Assembly (NCBI GenBank): GCA_036426205.1
Contig: CM071579.1
Location: 16,182,136 to 16,246,135 of the forward strand
Length of the DNA stretch: 64,000 bases
Reading direction: 5' to 3'
DNA from: Ascaphus truei
Lineage: Eukaryota > Chordata > Amphibia > Anura > Ascaphidae
Shown here piece by piece: positions 36,906 to 49,463 of the stretch. The notes beneath the pieces were generated by a model. The model made no database searches. It was not told where the DNA came from and saw nothing but the letters and a program-made list of their open reading frames with translations. A program made the translations under genes and the position numbers. Every line of letters begins with the position of its first letter. Positions within the stretch are counted from its first letter, which is position 1.

Positions 36906-38645
36906 TCTGAACCTCAGTTTACCCATCTTCTGCTATTTGTGTCTGACTTGCAGACTAAAGAGCCAGGAATGACCTGCCAGGGCATCTCCCCAGAGATAAC
37001 TTCATCACTGAAATGTAACTTTGAAGTGTGCACCGTGGAACTGATCCACACAGTACAAATATACAATCCTGTATTGAAGCACACTGCAGTTTGTGGATAC
37101 TGAAAATACAATCTGACGAGGTTCCCCATCATGTAAAGTAAAACCCCCTCCAATCCTACACTGCATTGTGAACTTTGTCTGCTGTGACTGGTTACATAGT
37201 TAGACACATATAATTGTTACCCAGTTTCAATAGAGCTTTTGGGATTACTTATTAGCAATAAAAAAAAAATACCTTTATTTACTGGCAGAAACCCCCCAGA
37301 AAATATAACAAATATATTGTAATGATACACACTATTCACACAGATAATAGAAATGACTAGTGGCAGCTGCTTGTATCATATCCTGCCACAGTTGGAAAAA
37401 AAACCCTATATACAGCTCTGAGCGAAGAGCTGTAACTATTTTCAGATTTCCATTCAAGTGCAAGCATATATTAACACTCAGGCAGACTCTACAACCATTG
37501 CAATTTGCAAATAAAAATGGGTTATGTTACTATACAGTCTGACAAGACGATACACATCTCAAGACATGCCACAGAACAGAAAAAAAAGTGCTGGTTCTCA
37601 GAAACATGACTATCTTTTTTTATGAGTTAAGCGTTACCCTTTTCACCAAATCCCTTTGATTTTTACAACCAACAGCAAAAGGCAGATGTGCCACGTGACT
37701 GTTCAGTGTCGAACGCCGTCGGCATTCACCAAGGCGCCATTCCTAAATCAAACATGCAGTAAAAGCCGGGCGCATTCCCTTAGAGGGAATGCAAGACGGC
37801 AACACACGTAAATAGTTGTGCCAAAGTTCATTTTAATGAAATGTAAGCAGCAACGTCCAGAGAAGGGCAAAAAGAAATGTTAGTGCTTATCTCAACATTT
37901 GGTTTTGCACTTTCCCGCACTTTGATCTGTTGCATTTTAGAAGAGGTTGGCATGCCTTTGTGGTTTTTCCTATAAAGAGGGACAAACCCCTCTTGGTCAA
38001 ACTGATCACGATAGACAGAATATCTACCGAACAAGTAGGAAATAACCAGTATGACAAATTTGATCGAAAACGGGAGATGATTATAAACTCTTTTCCCCAG
38101 CCAGAACAGAATAAATTCAGATGACACCCAAGATAAGATGGTAAACTAAGCCGGACGGAAAATCGGATAAAGGAAATATAAAATAAGGAGAACGTCCTGC
38201 ATCACAACATCACAACATGACAGAACAGAGTAAAAACGAAGAGCCTAGTCTAAACAAATATGATAACTAAAAGAAAGAACGGGAGTCACAAACAAGCTAC
38301 GGTACACGGTTTTAAGTTAAATGGTCGAGATATTAGATCAAGATCAGTTATACGTTCGAAAAAAAAAATGGGTATAGCAAATGTATGTATTGAACTATGT
38401 AATATTATACGATAACCTATGTACATGTAAATACAATATACTACAATTTAATATTTTGAAATGTATCTGTAAACACCCTAATATAAAGATACTTAAAAAA
38501 AAATAATAAAAGAGGGACAAAGCTTTTAAAGGCTTAGGATGCCGACCTTTGCCCCCTGTACCAGTGTTATCCCCTGAAATAATTAGACGGACATCCTGTC
38601 GTTTATTGCTATTAAGAGGTCACAGCTTTGTTTCCAGTTTACATA
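36906..38645. other. unassigned AT-rich spacer
   Basis: Short frames on opposite strands at 37828-38127 overlap almost entirely and have no features. No RNA or repeat called. Confidence 0.5.
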
Positions 38646-38977
38646 CAGGCATACCCCGCATTAACGTACGCAATGGGACCGGAGCATGTATGTAAAGCGA
38701 AAATGTACTTAAAGTGAAGCACTACCTTTTTCCCACTTATCGATGCATGTACTGTACTGCAATCGTCATATACGTGCATAACTGATGTAAATAACGCATT
38801 TGTAACAGGCTCTATAGTCTCCCCGCTTGCGCACAGCTTCGGTACAGGTAGGGAGCCGGTATTGCTGTTCAGAACGTGATGACAGGCGCATGCGTGAGCT
38901 GCCGTTTGCCTATTGGGCGATATGTACTTACTCGCGAGTGTACTTAAAGTGAGTGTCCTTAAAGCGGGGTATGCCTG
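38646..38977. mobile_element. MITE with TA duplication (Tc1/mariner-type)
   Basis: Ends CAGGCATACCCCGC and GCGGGGTATGCCTG are exact 14-bp inverted repeats flanked by TA (38644-38645 and 38978-38979). Subterminal TACTTAAAGTGA motifs occur at both ends. No transposase; 332 bp. Confidence 0.85.
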
Positions 38978-39831
38978 TACATCTATCCTAAAGACTGCCG
39001 ACCCGCCCAAACTATGGATGCACCAAGCCCGATTGTTAAACATGCCTTTGGGTGGCGTTCGCTCCACACCCCCCACCCTCGGCTGCTTTAAATAACAGTA
39101 AAATCAAACAAACCTGTGTTTGCTAAGTTCCAGCCGTACAGCTGGTCACTGCGTCAACCAAAAAATCATTGAATAATATATATATCATTTGAAAGACAAG
39201 AACTATAACTAATCGTAAAAATAAATATCAATACACAAAATTAAAAAAAACAATAACAGAAAAGGTGAAAAGAATTAATCACAGAAGGAGGCAGATGAAT
39301 GGCCCTTTGAGATGCACACACACCTTTACTATTTTTGAGTTACTTTATATTCATGTTAGTATAAATCAGCATAAGATAGTAAGAAAGAAGCACTCTCGTC
39401 AACTAAACGGATTTGGGAATTTATGGTTTCAAGGCAAAACAAACGTTGTAAATCAAGAAAACAAATGCATACATATGTCTCCTGCAAGGTGTATTCTCAC
39501 AGCTGTGAAACATAACATATGTGTTTAAGGGCCCTCTGTGAAAACAATCAAACCTATATGTTACAGCAAGTGGATCGCTGATTAACAGGAAAGAAGTGGA
39601 ATCAGAGTATACGATAAAGAGATGCATATATACTCTTCATAATATCTCTTCTGGTTCCCCATGACCCGAACAGGTCTAACTAGTTCAGTTTTTTTTTATT
39701 TCAGACATGTACAAATACGAGCTTAGCTAAAATTACCTTTAATATTAAGAAAAGATCTATGTGGAGCTTTAACGAGTCTAGGTACATTTCAAATTACCCG
39801 TCCCTATAAAAATGTAAAGCATGGACGCTCA
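38978..39831. other. unassigned spacer
   Basis: AT-rich, nothing recognised. Confidence 0.5.
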
Positions 39832-39990
39832 AGTCCAGTCCTCAAGAACCCCCCACAGGTTTTAAGGATATCCCAGCTTCAGCACAGGTGGCTCAATCAG
39901 TGGCTCAGTCTTTGACTGAGCCACCTGTGCTGATCCAGGGATATCCTGAAAACCTGACCTGTTGGGGGTTCTCGAGGACTGGGGTTGAGC
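39832..39990. mobile_element. palindromic hAT-type MITE
   Basis: CCAGTCCTCAAGAACCCC on the left mirrors GGGTTCTCGAGGACTGG on the right. The internal GCACAGGTGGCTCAATCAGT mirrors GACTGAGCCACCTGTGC. Same family as 52617. Confidence 0.75.
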
Positions 39991-40650
39991 CTGTAAGAAA
40001 CAAAAAGGTTGTCTCGGTATGTGATCAGCATTGTGGTGTTGTGTACACTATTAGCAGATGTAGAAAGGCTGTGTTTATGCGAGCATAGGAGAAAAACCTG
40101 ACTGCACAGATTCTTCAGTATCAACAAACAGAAATGTCTTCCACCTTCCAGCTCGTGTAATTGTGCCACTTTTATATACAATCGGCGATTTGACCCAGAT
40201 GTATAACTGGTTAATGAAGCCTTCGTTAGGAACAATGTTTGGAAGACATGTGCCGGCTATTTCCCATATGTTTTGGTAATTGGAGTGTGACGGGGTTAAG
40301 TGCAGGCCAGGGTTTGAAGGACTTAGAAAGGCGGGACACTTATCTCCTGTGGTGTCCATCTGTTTACCTCCCAAACTGATTCACAAAATAATGTTGGTGC
40401 AGGATAAATGTTCAAAAACAGATATCAAATAACAGTATTATATCATCTGAAGTGTATAAAATGTGCTTATTCACAGATACAATTCGCAAGATCTAAACAG
40501 GGATTTCCTGTAATTAGCATGCTAAGCTTAAGGGTAAATATGTCCTAACACAAGCAAATATGTTACTGATGTCTCAGCCGTTTCTGAAAAGGGTCAGATA
40601 GCTTTGGTATGTTTTAAGCAATGTAGAGTACAGGGGTACTGAATTCTGAT
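39991..40650. other. unassigned spacer
   Basis: No supported feature. Confidence 0.5.
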
Positions 40651-40654
40651 GGCA

Positions 40655-43575
40655 GAAGTAATATATAACACCACTCGTTCCTCTGAACGCCTCTGGAGGA
40701 AATCTCACACACTCGCAGACTTCCTCCACTACAAATTTATGCTACCCTGTTTCAACTCTGCCGTCTCTCTCAAGCTAAACAAACCTACTTTTCTTCACTA
40801 ATTAACACGCACAAATCTAACCCACACCAACTCTTCTGTCTTTGACTCTCTACTCTCTAGCTGCCTCTTCTTCTTCCTCCATCTCACCTCAGGACTTTGC
40901 TGACTATTTTAAGGAAAAGGTGGAATCCATACGTCAGAACATCCCCTCTGTTTCCTCCTCCCATCCTACACCACTAAACTCTCCTCCTGCCTTCCTTGAC
41001 TCTTTTTCCACTGTCTCAAAGGAGGATGTGTCACTGGTGATCTCCTCTTCTCCCTCTACCACTTGCCCTCTTGACCCCATTCCCTCCCATCTCCTCTTGC
41101 TCCTACTATAACCCCTACGCTCACACACATTTTTAACTCCACCCTCTACTCTAGTACCTTTCCCTCCTCCTTCAAGCATGCAACAGTTATACAATTACTC
41201 AGAAACAGCAAGCTTGACCCTACCTGTCTTTCTAACTATCGATCTGTCTCCCTCCTGCCTTTTGCCTCTAAACTCCTTGAACGTCTTGTATTCTCTTGCT
41301 TGCTCCATTTTCTCAACACCCATCTCTCCTAGACCCTCAACAATCTGGCTTCCGCACTGCTCACGCGACTGAAACAGCCCTCACTAAAAGAACTAATGCC
41401 CTCCATGCTGCCAAAGACAGAGGTCATTACACTCTGCTCATATTACTCGATCTCTCTGCAGAATTTGATACCGTGGACCACCCTCCTCTCCTCCTTCACA
41501 TTCTCCATACTCTTGGTATTCATAACAAAGCTCTATCCTGGATCTCCTCTTACCTCTCCCATCATACTTTCAGTGTCTCTTTTGATAATACCTCCTCCTC
41601 TATTGATCTCTCTGTGGGGGTACCCCAGGGCTCTGTCCTGGGACCCCTTCTCTTTTCTCTGTACACACTTTCTCTAGGTGACCTAATCACATCTCTTGCA
41701 TTTAAATATCACCTCTATGCTGATGACACACATTTACTTTTCAACCCCAGACCTTACACCTGCTGTACAGACCAAAGTTTCTGAATGTCTCTCTGCGATA
41801 TCATCCGGGATGGCCCTCCACCGACTTAAACTAAACATGGCAAAAACGGAGCTCCTCATACTTCCTCCCAAGCCTGGCCTTACTACCTCCTTCCACATTA
41901 CTGTTGGAAGTACTATCATTCACCCAGTAGCCAAGCACGCTGCCTAGGGGTCACACTTGACTCCATTCTCCTCTCACATTCAAAACGTTTCTAAAACCTG
42001 TTGCTTTTTCCTCCGCAATATTACAAAGACACACCCTTTCCTCTGTTGCTCGACTGCTAAAACTCTGACTCAGGCCCTCTTTCTTTCCCGTCTCGATTAC
42101 TGTAACCTCCTGCTGTCTGGCCTTCCTGCCTCCCCTACAATCTATCCTAAATGCTGCTGCAGAATCACTCTACTCATTCCGAAATCTGTCTCAGCGTCTC
42201 CCCTGCTGAAATCTCTCCTGGCTTCCTATCAAATCTCACACTTGTTGCCCTTATACCCCCAACCTAAGTGAGATTGGGGGGAGTCTGCTTCTCTGGCTAT
42301 TCCATTTAGGTGTAGAGCTGTACCTGGGTGGCAACAGGAGGGCTGAGTGCTCCTCGGTGTTGTGGGGAGAACAGGCAGGACAGGTTTTCAGGGTACCTTA
42401 GTTCTTGGGTGCAGCGCCTCCAGTCAGCATGGATCCTCTGGAAAGCAGCAGGATGGCCCAGACCAACACCTTTCTTTCTGCAGCCAGACATTGAAACACA
42501 CTTCTTATGGTTCAATGGTATTTATTGCCGTTAGATCAGATGTACAAAGCAGGGGCATTCTTCTCCTAGCTTCCCCTAATGAATGTGCACTGATTAGGGC
42601 TTGAGGCCCAGACCAGGCCTTCAGGACTCCTCCTCTGCCTCCTAGTGAGACAGAGGGTAGCTGTATTCACTCCGCAGGTGGAGGAAAGAGAGACACCCAC
42701 TTTAGCAAAGTGCCAATAATACAGCCTTGAGTTTGTGTTTGTAACCTTGCCCCTTAACAGTGCAGGTTGAATACTGATGGGTCATCACATCCAATATGTG
42801 ACCCAATCAGTATCCTTGCCTCAGGCTGACACTTTCTGGCTGTTACTATGGCCTGCCCTTGGATACCTACAAATGTATCCAAAGCTGCAAAAAGCATACA
42901 GAGCCTTAGAGAAGGAATTAACCCATCCATTGCCTGCACCTAACAGGTCTTACACTGGTAGGGCCCAGAAAAAGGCATAGTGACTGGGAGGCTATGCTAC
43001 ACACTCAATTCTCCTCACTTTTAAAGCTTTACCCTCTTCTGCTCCTCCTTACATCTCAGCCCTAATTTCTCGCTATGCACCATCCCGACTCTTGTGTTCT
43101 GCTCAAGGATGTCTTCTCTCTACCCGCTTTGTATCTAAAGTTCTCTCCCACCTTAAACCTCTCACTGACTGCCCCACGCCTCTGGAATGCCATCCCACTC
43201 AATACCCGACTAGCACTCTTTCTATCCACCTTTAAGACCCACCTTAAGACACACTTGCTTAAAGAAGCATATGAGTAGCCCCATGGCTATTAATAGACAC
43301 ATGATACATAAAGCTTGGCCCCCTGCAGACACACTTACCAGAACGCCCTCCTACTGCCTCTGTACGTTCTTCCTACCAACCAATTAGATTGTAAGCTCCT
43401 CGGAGCAGGAACTCATCTTCCGAAATGTTACTTTTATGTCTGAAGCACTTATTCCCATGATCTGTTATTTGTATTATTTGTTATTTATATGATTGTCACG
43501 TGTATTACTGCTGTGAAGCGCTATGTACATTAATTGCGCGATATAAATAAAGACATACATACATACATACATTAG
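40655..43575 (+). mobile_element. L2/CR1-clade LINE, 3' part, with nested LTR
   Basis: The sequence encodes broken pieces of a non-LTR reverse transcriptase in order. The linker near 40880-41110 includes DFADYFKEKVESIRQN. The catalytic core in the 41296-41784 frame includes [12 protein letters not shown] (residues 51-62), [13 protein letters not shown] and YADDTH. C-terminal parts follow in other frames: LNMAKTELLILPPKPG near 41830-41880, SRLDYCNLLLSGLPASP near 42090-42140, and APRLWNAIPLNTR near 43165-43210. The frame shifts near 41760 and has a stop near 41945. The 3' UTR has TTAGATTGTAAGCTCCTCGG and a (CATA)n tail at 43550-43571. The 5' end is missing. Not functional. Confidence 0.9.
42243..43001. 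mobile_element. solo LTR inserted in the L2 LINE
   Basis: A 759-bp insertion begins TGTTGCCC, ends GCTACA, and has a CACT duplication on both sides (42239-42242, 43002-43005). Removing it restores continuity of the LINE reading region. TG...CA ends with a 4-bp duplication fit an LTR of a gypsy- or ERV-type element. No internal gag or pol, so it is solitary. Confidence 0.75.
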
Positions 43576-45187
43576 GGGACATAAAACATAACCCTTAACC
43601 GTTTCATCTCGTGTTGATTTGTAATGCGTGTAATAACTGATTAAAGTACCGAGATCCCTATTTGATTTGTAAATTAAATTAAAAACCATGTAATGAGTAC
43701 GTAAGAACACTGAACAAAAGTTTGGATCAGAACTATTAATGGTAAGAAAAAAACATGAATGAGGACCAATTTAAGATCAAGAAATGAACTCCCATATTAA
43801 ATGTGCAGTGAGAAGCAGTTTACAGCAGCAATACTATATTCCTCTCCTGTGTTTCCCCCCCCTTCTCTTATTTGTATATGTAAAGTATGTGACAATGTAT
43901 AATTCTACATTTTTTACCTAAGATGGCAATCATTTGGTGCTCCTGGTTTAAAGCTGTAAAAATCCTGATTGTGTGCCTTACATAATGGCCGCCTTATGAC
44001 TTTGTGCTGCAGTCTGTGAAATGCTGCAGCTGATATATAACATTATATTACAAAGTGTAACACATTATTGTTACAGCTTTCGTAGCAACAGATGTTTGTG
44101 ATACTTTGTTGCCAAAGGGCAGATCTAAAAAAAAAAGTGTGAGCCTGTTTCAAAAGAGAAAGTGGATATGAGTTTCTAATTGGTTGCTGCAGCAACCAAA
44201 GGATGATCAGTACATTAAAAAAAATCATTAAAAAGTGCACTAGGAGTTTAAAAAAAATGCAGACAGTATTATCCAATACTACAGAACTGATTTATTTACA
44301 AAACAAAACATATAGGATTTTCCCCGTTTTGCTGCACTATGCCCCAACTGCTGTGAGTGGCGGTTAATGTGTATTACCCAACTTCAGTTCATGGTGAATA
44401 CGGGGGTTAGATTGCCTTTAAACAGCACCGGGTCTAGGATAGAAAACATGCCCGAGGTCACCAGGGGTTATCAGAACCAGCCGCACGGTGAACGCTGGAA
44501 CTAGTGATTTCATTCTATTTGTTCTGACAACGGTTTAAAATATTCACATATATTGTGAGTTTTAAAGTCAATATCCATTTAACTTTTAATATTTTTGCCG
44601 TTTCCTTGGGAAATTTGGCATACTGTAATGGAACCTTTTATGAGCAAACACAGTTTGAGAGGCGGGTTTGTTCGAGCTCAGATGTGTCCGCCCAGATTTG
44701 CACTTGCGAATAAATGCTGCACGGATATAAACTTTGCCAAATCATTCGTCCGCGCCTAGCTGGAACCCCATTGAATGTCACCTCACTTCCATACAAGACT
44801 CCCTGCTCCTGCGTATAACAATATACATACAGTCTCATGTACGCTTCAGTGCAAATGGAGAGGACCTATGCAATCTCTATAGCTGACCATACACAAGAGT
44901 ATGGACTGCGCTCAACGGATTGCACCCAGCGACATATTCTTAAGGTCTTTCAATGGCTTCAGTTGTGTTCTGATGGAATATTGCTGCGCAGTTAGGTTAT
45001 GCTTTGTGCTCACCGCTCTAAGGACAGCTGTGGGGTGTGGTAATTATGCTGATCTGAACAATGTGGGGTTAGGGCAATGATACAGTATATACTTACAGGG
45101 TACCAGAGTTACCATTACAAACAGTGTGGGAGTGCTTTTCTTATACTTGCTTGTTGACTCATCTCGACACACGGTGCTTATATACTG
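43576..45187. other. unassigned spacer
   Basis: AT-rich DNA with short frames only. No repeat family recognised. Confidence 0.5.
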
Positions 45188-45440
45188 GGGAGAAGGAGCA
45201 GCTCAGTGAGAAAAGCCACTGACTGGCACTGAGTTTGAAGCAGGGGAGCCTGGTTCAATTCCTGGTGTCGGCTCCTTGTGACCTTGGGCAAGTCACTTTA
45301 TCTCCCTGTTCCTCAGGCACCAAAAACATAGATTGTAAGCTCCACAGGGCAGGGACCTGTGCCTGCAAAATGTCTCTGTAAAGCGCTACGTAAAACTAGC
45401 AGCGCTATACAAGAATATACTATTATTAGTATTATTGTTA
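45188..45440 (+). repeat. MIR-like CORE-SINE
   Basis: GGTTCAATTCC box B, the core ACCTTGGGCAAGTCACTTTA, tail ATTGTAAGCTCCACAGGGCA and (TTA/TATTAT)n end. Very close to the copy at 2250, which makes it a useful independent reference. Confidence 0.85.
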
Positions 45441-45984
45441 CCCATGGTCATACTTCTTGTTACTTGTCTGATTCCATAGTGGCGGTTTTTACCTTTTGTA
45501 AAACTGAATAATGTGGAGTGCTCTGATTTTGGGATATTGTTCCTGCTCTCTCTTTTGGAGGCTTATAGTTGTTCTTTAGTTATTCATTATTAATTGTTTG
45601 CTATTAGTTGGTTAGTTAGTTAATGGTCTAGTTAGTAGCTCTACTCCTTGATAGTACAATTCATCTATGGGGGTTGCTAGTTTGCATTGTATTCTGCAAT
45701 ACATATTGAAGGTTTATGGGGCCTTAATAACTACAATCTGTCTGACAACAACATTGCAACAAATAACAGCAGACTTATCAGCAAATATATAACTGCTTTC
45801 AGTGGTAGTGAGTACAATGCTGTGCTTTGCATACTTTTTGCCCCACTTTTGCAGCTGGGAGACTTTGGTAACGAGACCAGGTGGAATACCTTTTTATGCA
45901 CATTATATTTATGCTATAAGAGCAATTTTATTTTATATTAATATGCAGAGAAAGGAGCATCTGTATGTATGTATGTATGTATGG

Positions 45985-46015
<31 letters not shown>

Positions 46016-46462
46016 ACAGGTTCCTGCAGCAGTGACAACGCTAACTATATTATTGCTATTAATAGTTGAAAGAAAGACTTGCATCATCAAGTAGGGAGAG
46101 CCTGAAGGTAATAAGGTTGTGAGTTAGGTAGAAGCTGGATGATAAATTAAGGAATGTAATAGACAGGAACCTTTCAATTTATGAAGCTCAAAGGCAGATC
46201 AGAAGGTCAGAATCTATCCGTTGTTATGACTGAATTGAAGCTTATTATCACAAATACAATAACCATTTAGAGCTATTACTGTCATCGGGATGGAGTATTG
46301 ATAAGAAGTGCCCTTTTCCCCTTGTCCTTGTGTTAGTTATGTTCTGAACTGTTAACCCCTTTTGTGCTGAGCCATGCAAGGCATTCCTCTGCAAGGCATA
46401 TCAGGGCTCCCTAGCAATGCCAGGGTTAAGTATAGGCTTAGCATAGATGCAATCTTAAGTTA
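45441..46462. other. unassigned spacer with (TA)n/(GTAT)n at 45960-46010
   Basis: AT-rich. A GTATGTAT then TATATA microsatellite lies at 45963-46012. No gene. Confidence 0.5.
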
Positions 46463-46764
46463 AGTCCACGCTGCCGCAGACAGACTGCCTTAAGGCATTG
46501 ATTGCGCCATAGACCGCGCAGGCACGCGCAGGCGGCAGCAGGAGGCAGCAGGAGGCGGCGCGTGTTGCGCGAGAAATCAGTTGAAACTGATTTATTGGCG
46601 TGACGGGCAGGTCACGTGAGCGGTTCGCCCAATGAAGGCGATCCAGCTCCGTGACGCCCCTAGACACGCCCCGCACAGCGCGTCTATCATGGACAAAAAC
46701 CCACACCCGCGGGTGAGGTCACACATGCGCATGCCTCCGCGCGGGCAAAGGCAGTATGGACCTG
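46463..46764. mobile_element. GC/CpG-rich inverted-repeat MITE
   Basis: AGTCCACGCTGCC at the left is similar to the complement of GGCAGTATGGACCT at the right. The interior is CpG-dense with GAGAAATCAGTTGAAACTGA and CGTGACGGGCAGGTCACGTG, resembling the element at 27977. Boundaries are approximate. Confidence 0.5.
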
Positions 46765-47094
46765 CCCTTACATGTCTGGCAGTGACACAGTCAAACCGGG
46801 CTTGGGACCAACATTGTGAAGCAATGCCATGTAATGTAAGAGGCATTGCTTGTCCCACTGGCAGTGAAGGGGTTTAAGGATGTATTCTATAAGCGCAGAA
46901 ACCAATCTGGAAGTCAATGGGGAATTTCATCCGAGACCGGCCTGGTCAGCCGCTTCAGTGTATATAGAATAAGCACCCGAGAATGACTTGGTTCACTAGG
47001 CTCTCTCTTCAGCTGTGTTGCCTTATTCATACAGGAATGATACTTTCAGATACGCATCTTGTTCTCCCGACCCTGGGACACGTGCATCAATACT
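46765..47094. other. unassigned spacer
   Basis: No supported feature. Confidence 0.5.
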
Positions 47095-48731
47095 ACATTT
47101 AACACCGGGAGAAAGGAGCCCCAAAGAGCTTACAATCTAAATCGGGATGTGGGGAGACCAACAGAAACAGTGGGAGTAAATGTAAATGCGTATAACAGCA
47201 TATTGTAGTGTAACGAGTAGGGGTCATTGGGGACTATTTAAATGATTAATTGAACAGGTAAGTTTTTAGACGGGTTTGAAGTTAGAGAGAGAAGGTGTTT
47301 GGCAGCCACTGAGAGGGAGGGAGTTACAGAGGTAGAGTGCAGCATGTGAGAAGGGGTGTAGGTGTGAGCGCTGTAGCAACACAGGGGGTAGAATAAATAC
47401 AGGACTGAGCATTGCATAGGAACTGAGTATGGTATAGCAAAAGATTAAAACTGAGATACAGTATAAGGAGGGGCAGAGCACTGGAGAGCCTTGAAAGAGA
47501 GAAAAATAATTTTGAAGTGACCTTTGGGTTCAATGAGAAGCCAATAGAGATTTCAGGAGGAGAGAAGCAGAGACTGATCAAGAGGAGATTGAGGCTACAG
47601 TATCCGTGCCGTAGCATTTTGAATAGATTGAAGGGTATAGAGCTTTAAGGCAGGAAACCCAGTAATGAGAAGGTTGTTGTATTCCAGACAGGAGAGAATG
47701 AGGGCATGAATTAATATGTTAGTAGTATAGAAACACAGAAAAGAACATATTTTAGCAATGTTATGGAGAAAAAAAGAGAGTCATGATTTATCACTAGTAT
47801 TTAACTTAAGTGGAGAACCAAAGAGAAGAGTCAAATTTGACAACTGAACAAAGGGCTTGGGGAACTGTACGAATTGTAGTGTTTCAAACTGTGATGGAAA
47901 TTGGCACAATGGGGCTTGATTTAAATGGGATTATCAGCAGCTCCCTCTTTTACATAGTGAGTTTAATGTGTCTAGTTGCCATTAAGGATGTGATTGCTGT
48001 GAGACATTCAAAGACTTGGAACTATACTGCAGATGTGAGGTTTGGTGTTTCATCTGCATACAGGTGTTACTTGAAGCAAAATAAGTTGGTATGGTCACCG
48101 ATCTTGAGTGTATACTGAGAAGACAGGAGAGGTTCCCAGAACCAAGGCTTGTGGTACACCAACAGATAGATCATCAGAGGAAGAGGAGGCATTAGCAATA
48201 GATACTCTAAAGGAATGATGAGAGAGGTAGGAAAAAAGTCAGGAGAGGGCTTTTCCCCAAATACTAAGGGAGTGGAAAGTGTGAATGAGAAGTGGTCAGC
48301 AGTACCAAAGGCTGCAGACCAGTCAAGTAGAATGAGAAGGGAATAAGGTCCATGGGATTTAGCAATGTGAACTTTTGGTGAGTGAGGTGTCAGTAGAATG
48401 AGCAGTGTGAACATCTGATTGGAGAGGGGATAGGGGAGCGAACAAGCGGAGGAAAGAAAGCGTGCGGGAAGATACAGGCCATCCTAGACTTTTAGAGTTA
48501 AAAAGGCAGGAGAGACAGAGGGCAATAGTTGATGTTAGGGTTAGTGATGTCAAGTGTGTTGTTCTCGGGAATAGGTTTCATAACAGCATGATTATAAGGA
48601 GGGTGGGGGGAAGATGCCAGAGGAAATAGAAGAGTTGAAAATATGAGTGAGTGCAAGGATCAGAGTGGGAGTGACAGGTTGGAAGGGATGAAACAGGTGA
48701 AACCAGCAAACCGTAGAGGGGAGGAGAATGG

Positions 48732-49062
48732 TTACATAGTTACATAGTAGATGAGGTTGAAAAAAGACTTCCGTCCATCAAGTTCATCCTATGCTAAATT
48801 TAGACAACAGATACTTTATCCTATATCTATACTTATTGATCCAGAGGAAGGCAAACAAAAAACCCCATTAAGGGGAAAAATTAATTCCTTCCTGACTCCA
48901 AGAATTGGCAATCGGATTAATCCCTGGATCAACATCCTTCCCATGTATACTTATTTGGTATATCCATGTATACCTTTCCCATCTAAAAAGATGTCCAACC
49001 TTTTTTTGAACAAATCTATTGTATCTGCCATCACATACAATAGATTTGTTCAAAAAAAGGTA
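48732..49062 (+). repeat. interspersed repeat inserted in the minus-strand LINE
   Basis: Begins GTTACATAGTTACATAG, then GGTTGAAAAAAGACTTCCGT and CCATCAAGTTCATCC. I associate this type of sequence with a very common anuran interspersed repeat, from memory. It interrupts LINE sequence on both sides and ends in a long hairpin at 48998-49061. Confidence 0.6.
48998..49061. repeat. perfect 27-bp hairpin
   Basis: 48998-49024 is the exact reverse complement of 49035-49061 (core GAACAAATCTATTGTAT), with a 10-base loop CTGCCATCAC. The right arm is a fold-back copy of the repeat's end and precedes GTAACTGAGTAATAG. Confidence 0.95.
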
Positions 49063-49240
49063 ACTGAGTAATAGTAATAGTAACTGAGATACTTCCTCCT
49101 CTGTTACAGGGGGGAAAACATGTGGATTAGGGGAAGTGGGATGTAAGATAATAGGTGTAGATGAAGGTACAGAGAGTATCTCACATCTGATAGGGTCCAC
49201 CTTGTCTTTGAAGTGGTCAACAAAAATGAGTAAATTCATA

Positions 49241-49463
49241 GGCCCAGATGCGCGAAGTTCTGTTAAATCAAAGCAAATAACGTTATGCTACCTAAATAAA
49301 TCATGGACGTTATTTTCCTCGAGTTTATCTTAAATCCACTAAGATATTTAAATGCAAAAACCGCAGCCGTCATTTATGACGTTATTTGCTTTCGAGCACA
49401 TGATTAACCAAGTTATTTTAGGTTAACGTTACATTAAATAACAGTACTTAGGGCACCTGGGCC
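49241..49463. mobile_element. MITE with GGCCCAG inverted ends
   Basis: Left end GGCCCAGATGCGCGAAGTTC and right end GGGCACCTGGGCC are inverted, flanked by ATA on each side. The subterminal CTGTTAAAT/TTAAATAACAG pair is also inverted. No coding potential. Confidence 0.65.

Larger units (their letters stand above)
47095..49240 (-). mobile_element. degraded L2/CR1-clade LINE, minus strand
   Basis: Read on the minus strand it gives, from 5' to 3', VDHFKDKVDPIRCEIL (near 49200), LLILLDWSAAFGTADH (near 48330) and the degraded VGVPQGS-equivalent region, then 3' UTR sequence down to AGATTGTAAGCTCTTTGGGG (complement of about 47118-47140). The core aspartate motif has F-G in place of F-D and many stops, so it is inactive. 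A frog interspersed repeat is inserted at about 48732-49062. Confidence 0.8.

Noticed and set aside
37828..38127. 99-codon minus frame overlapping a plus frame
   Set aside because: No family features, and both strands are open over the same DNA.
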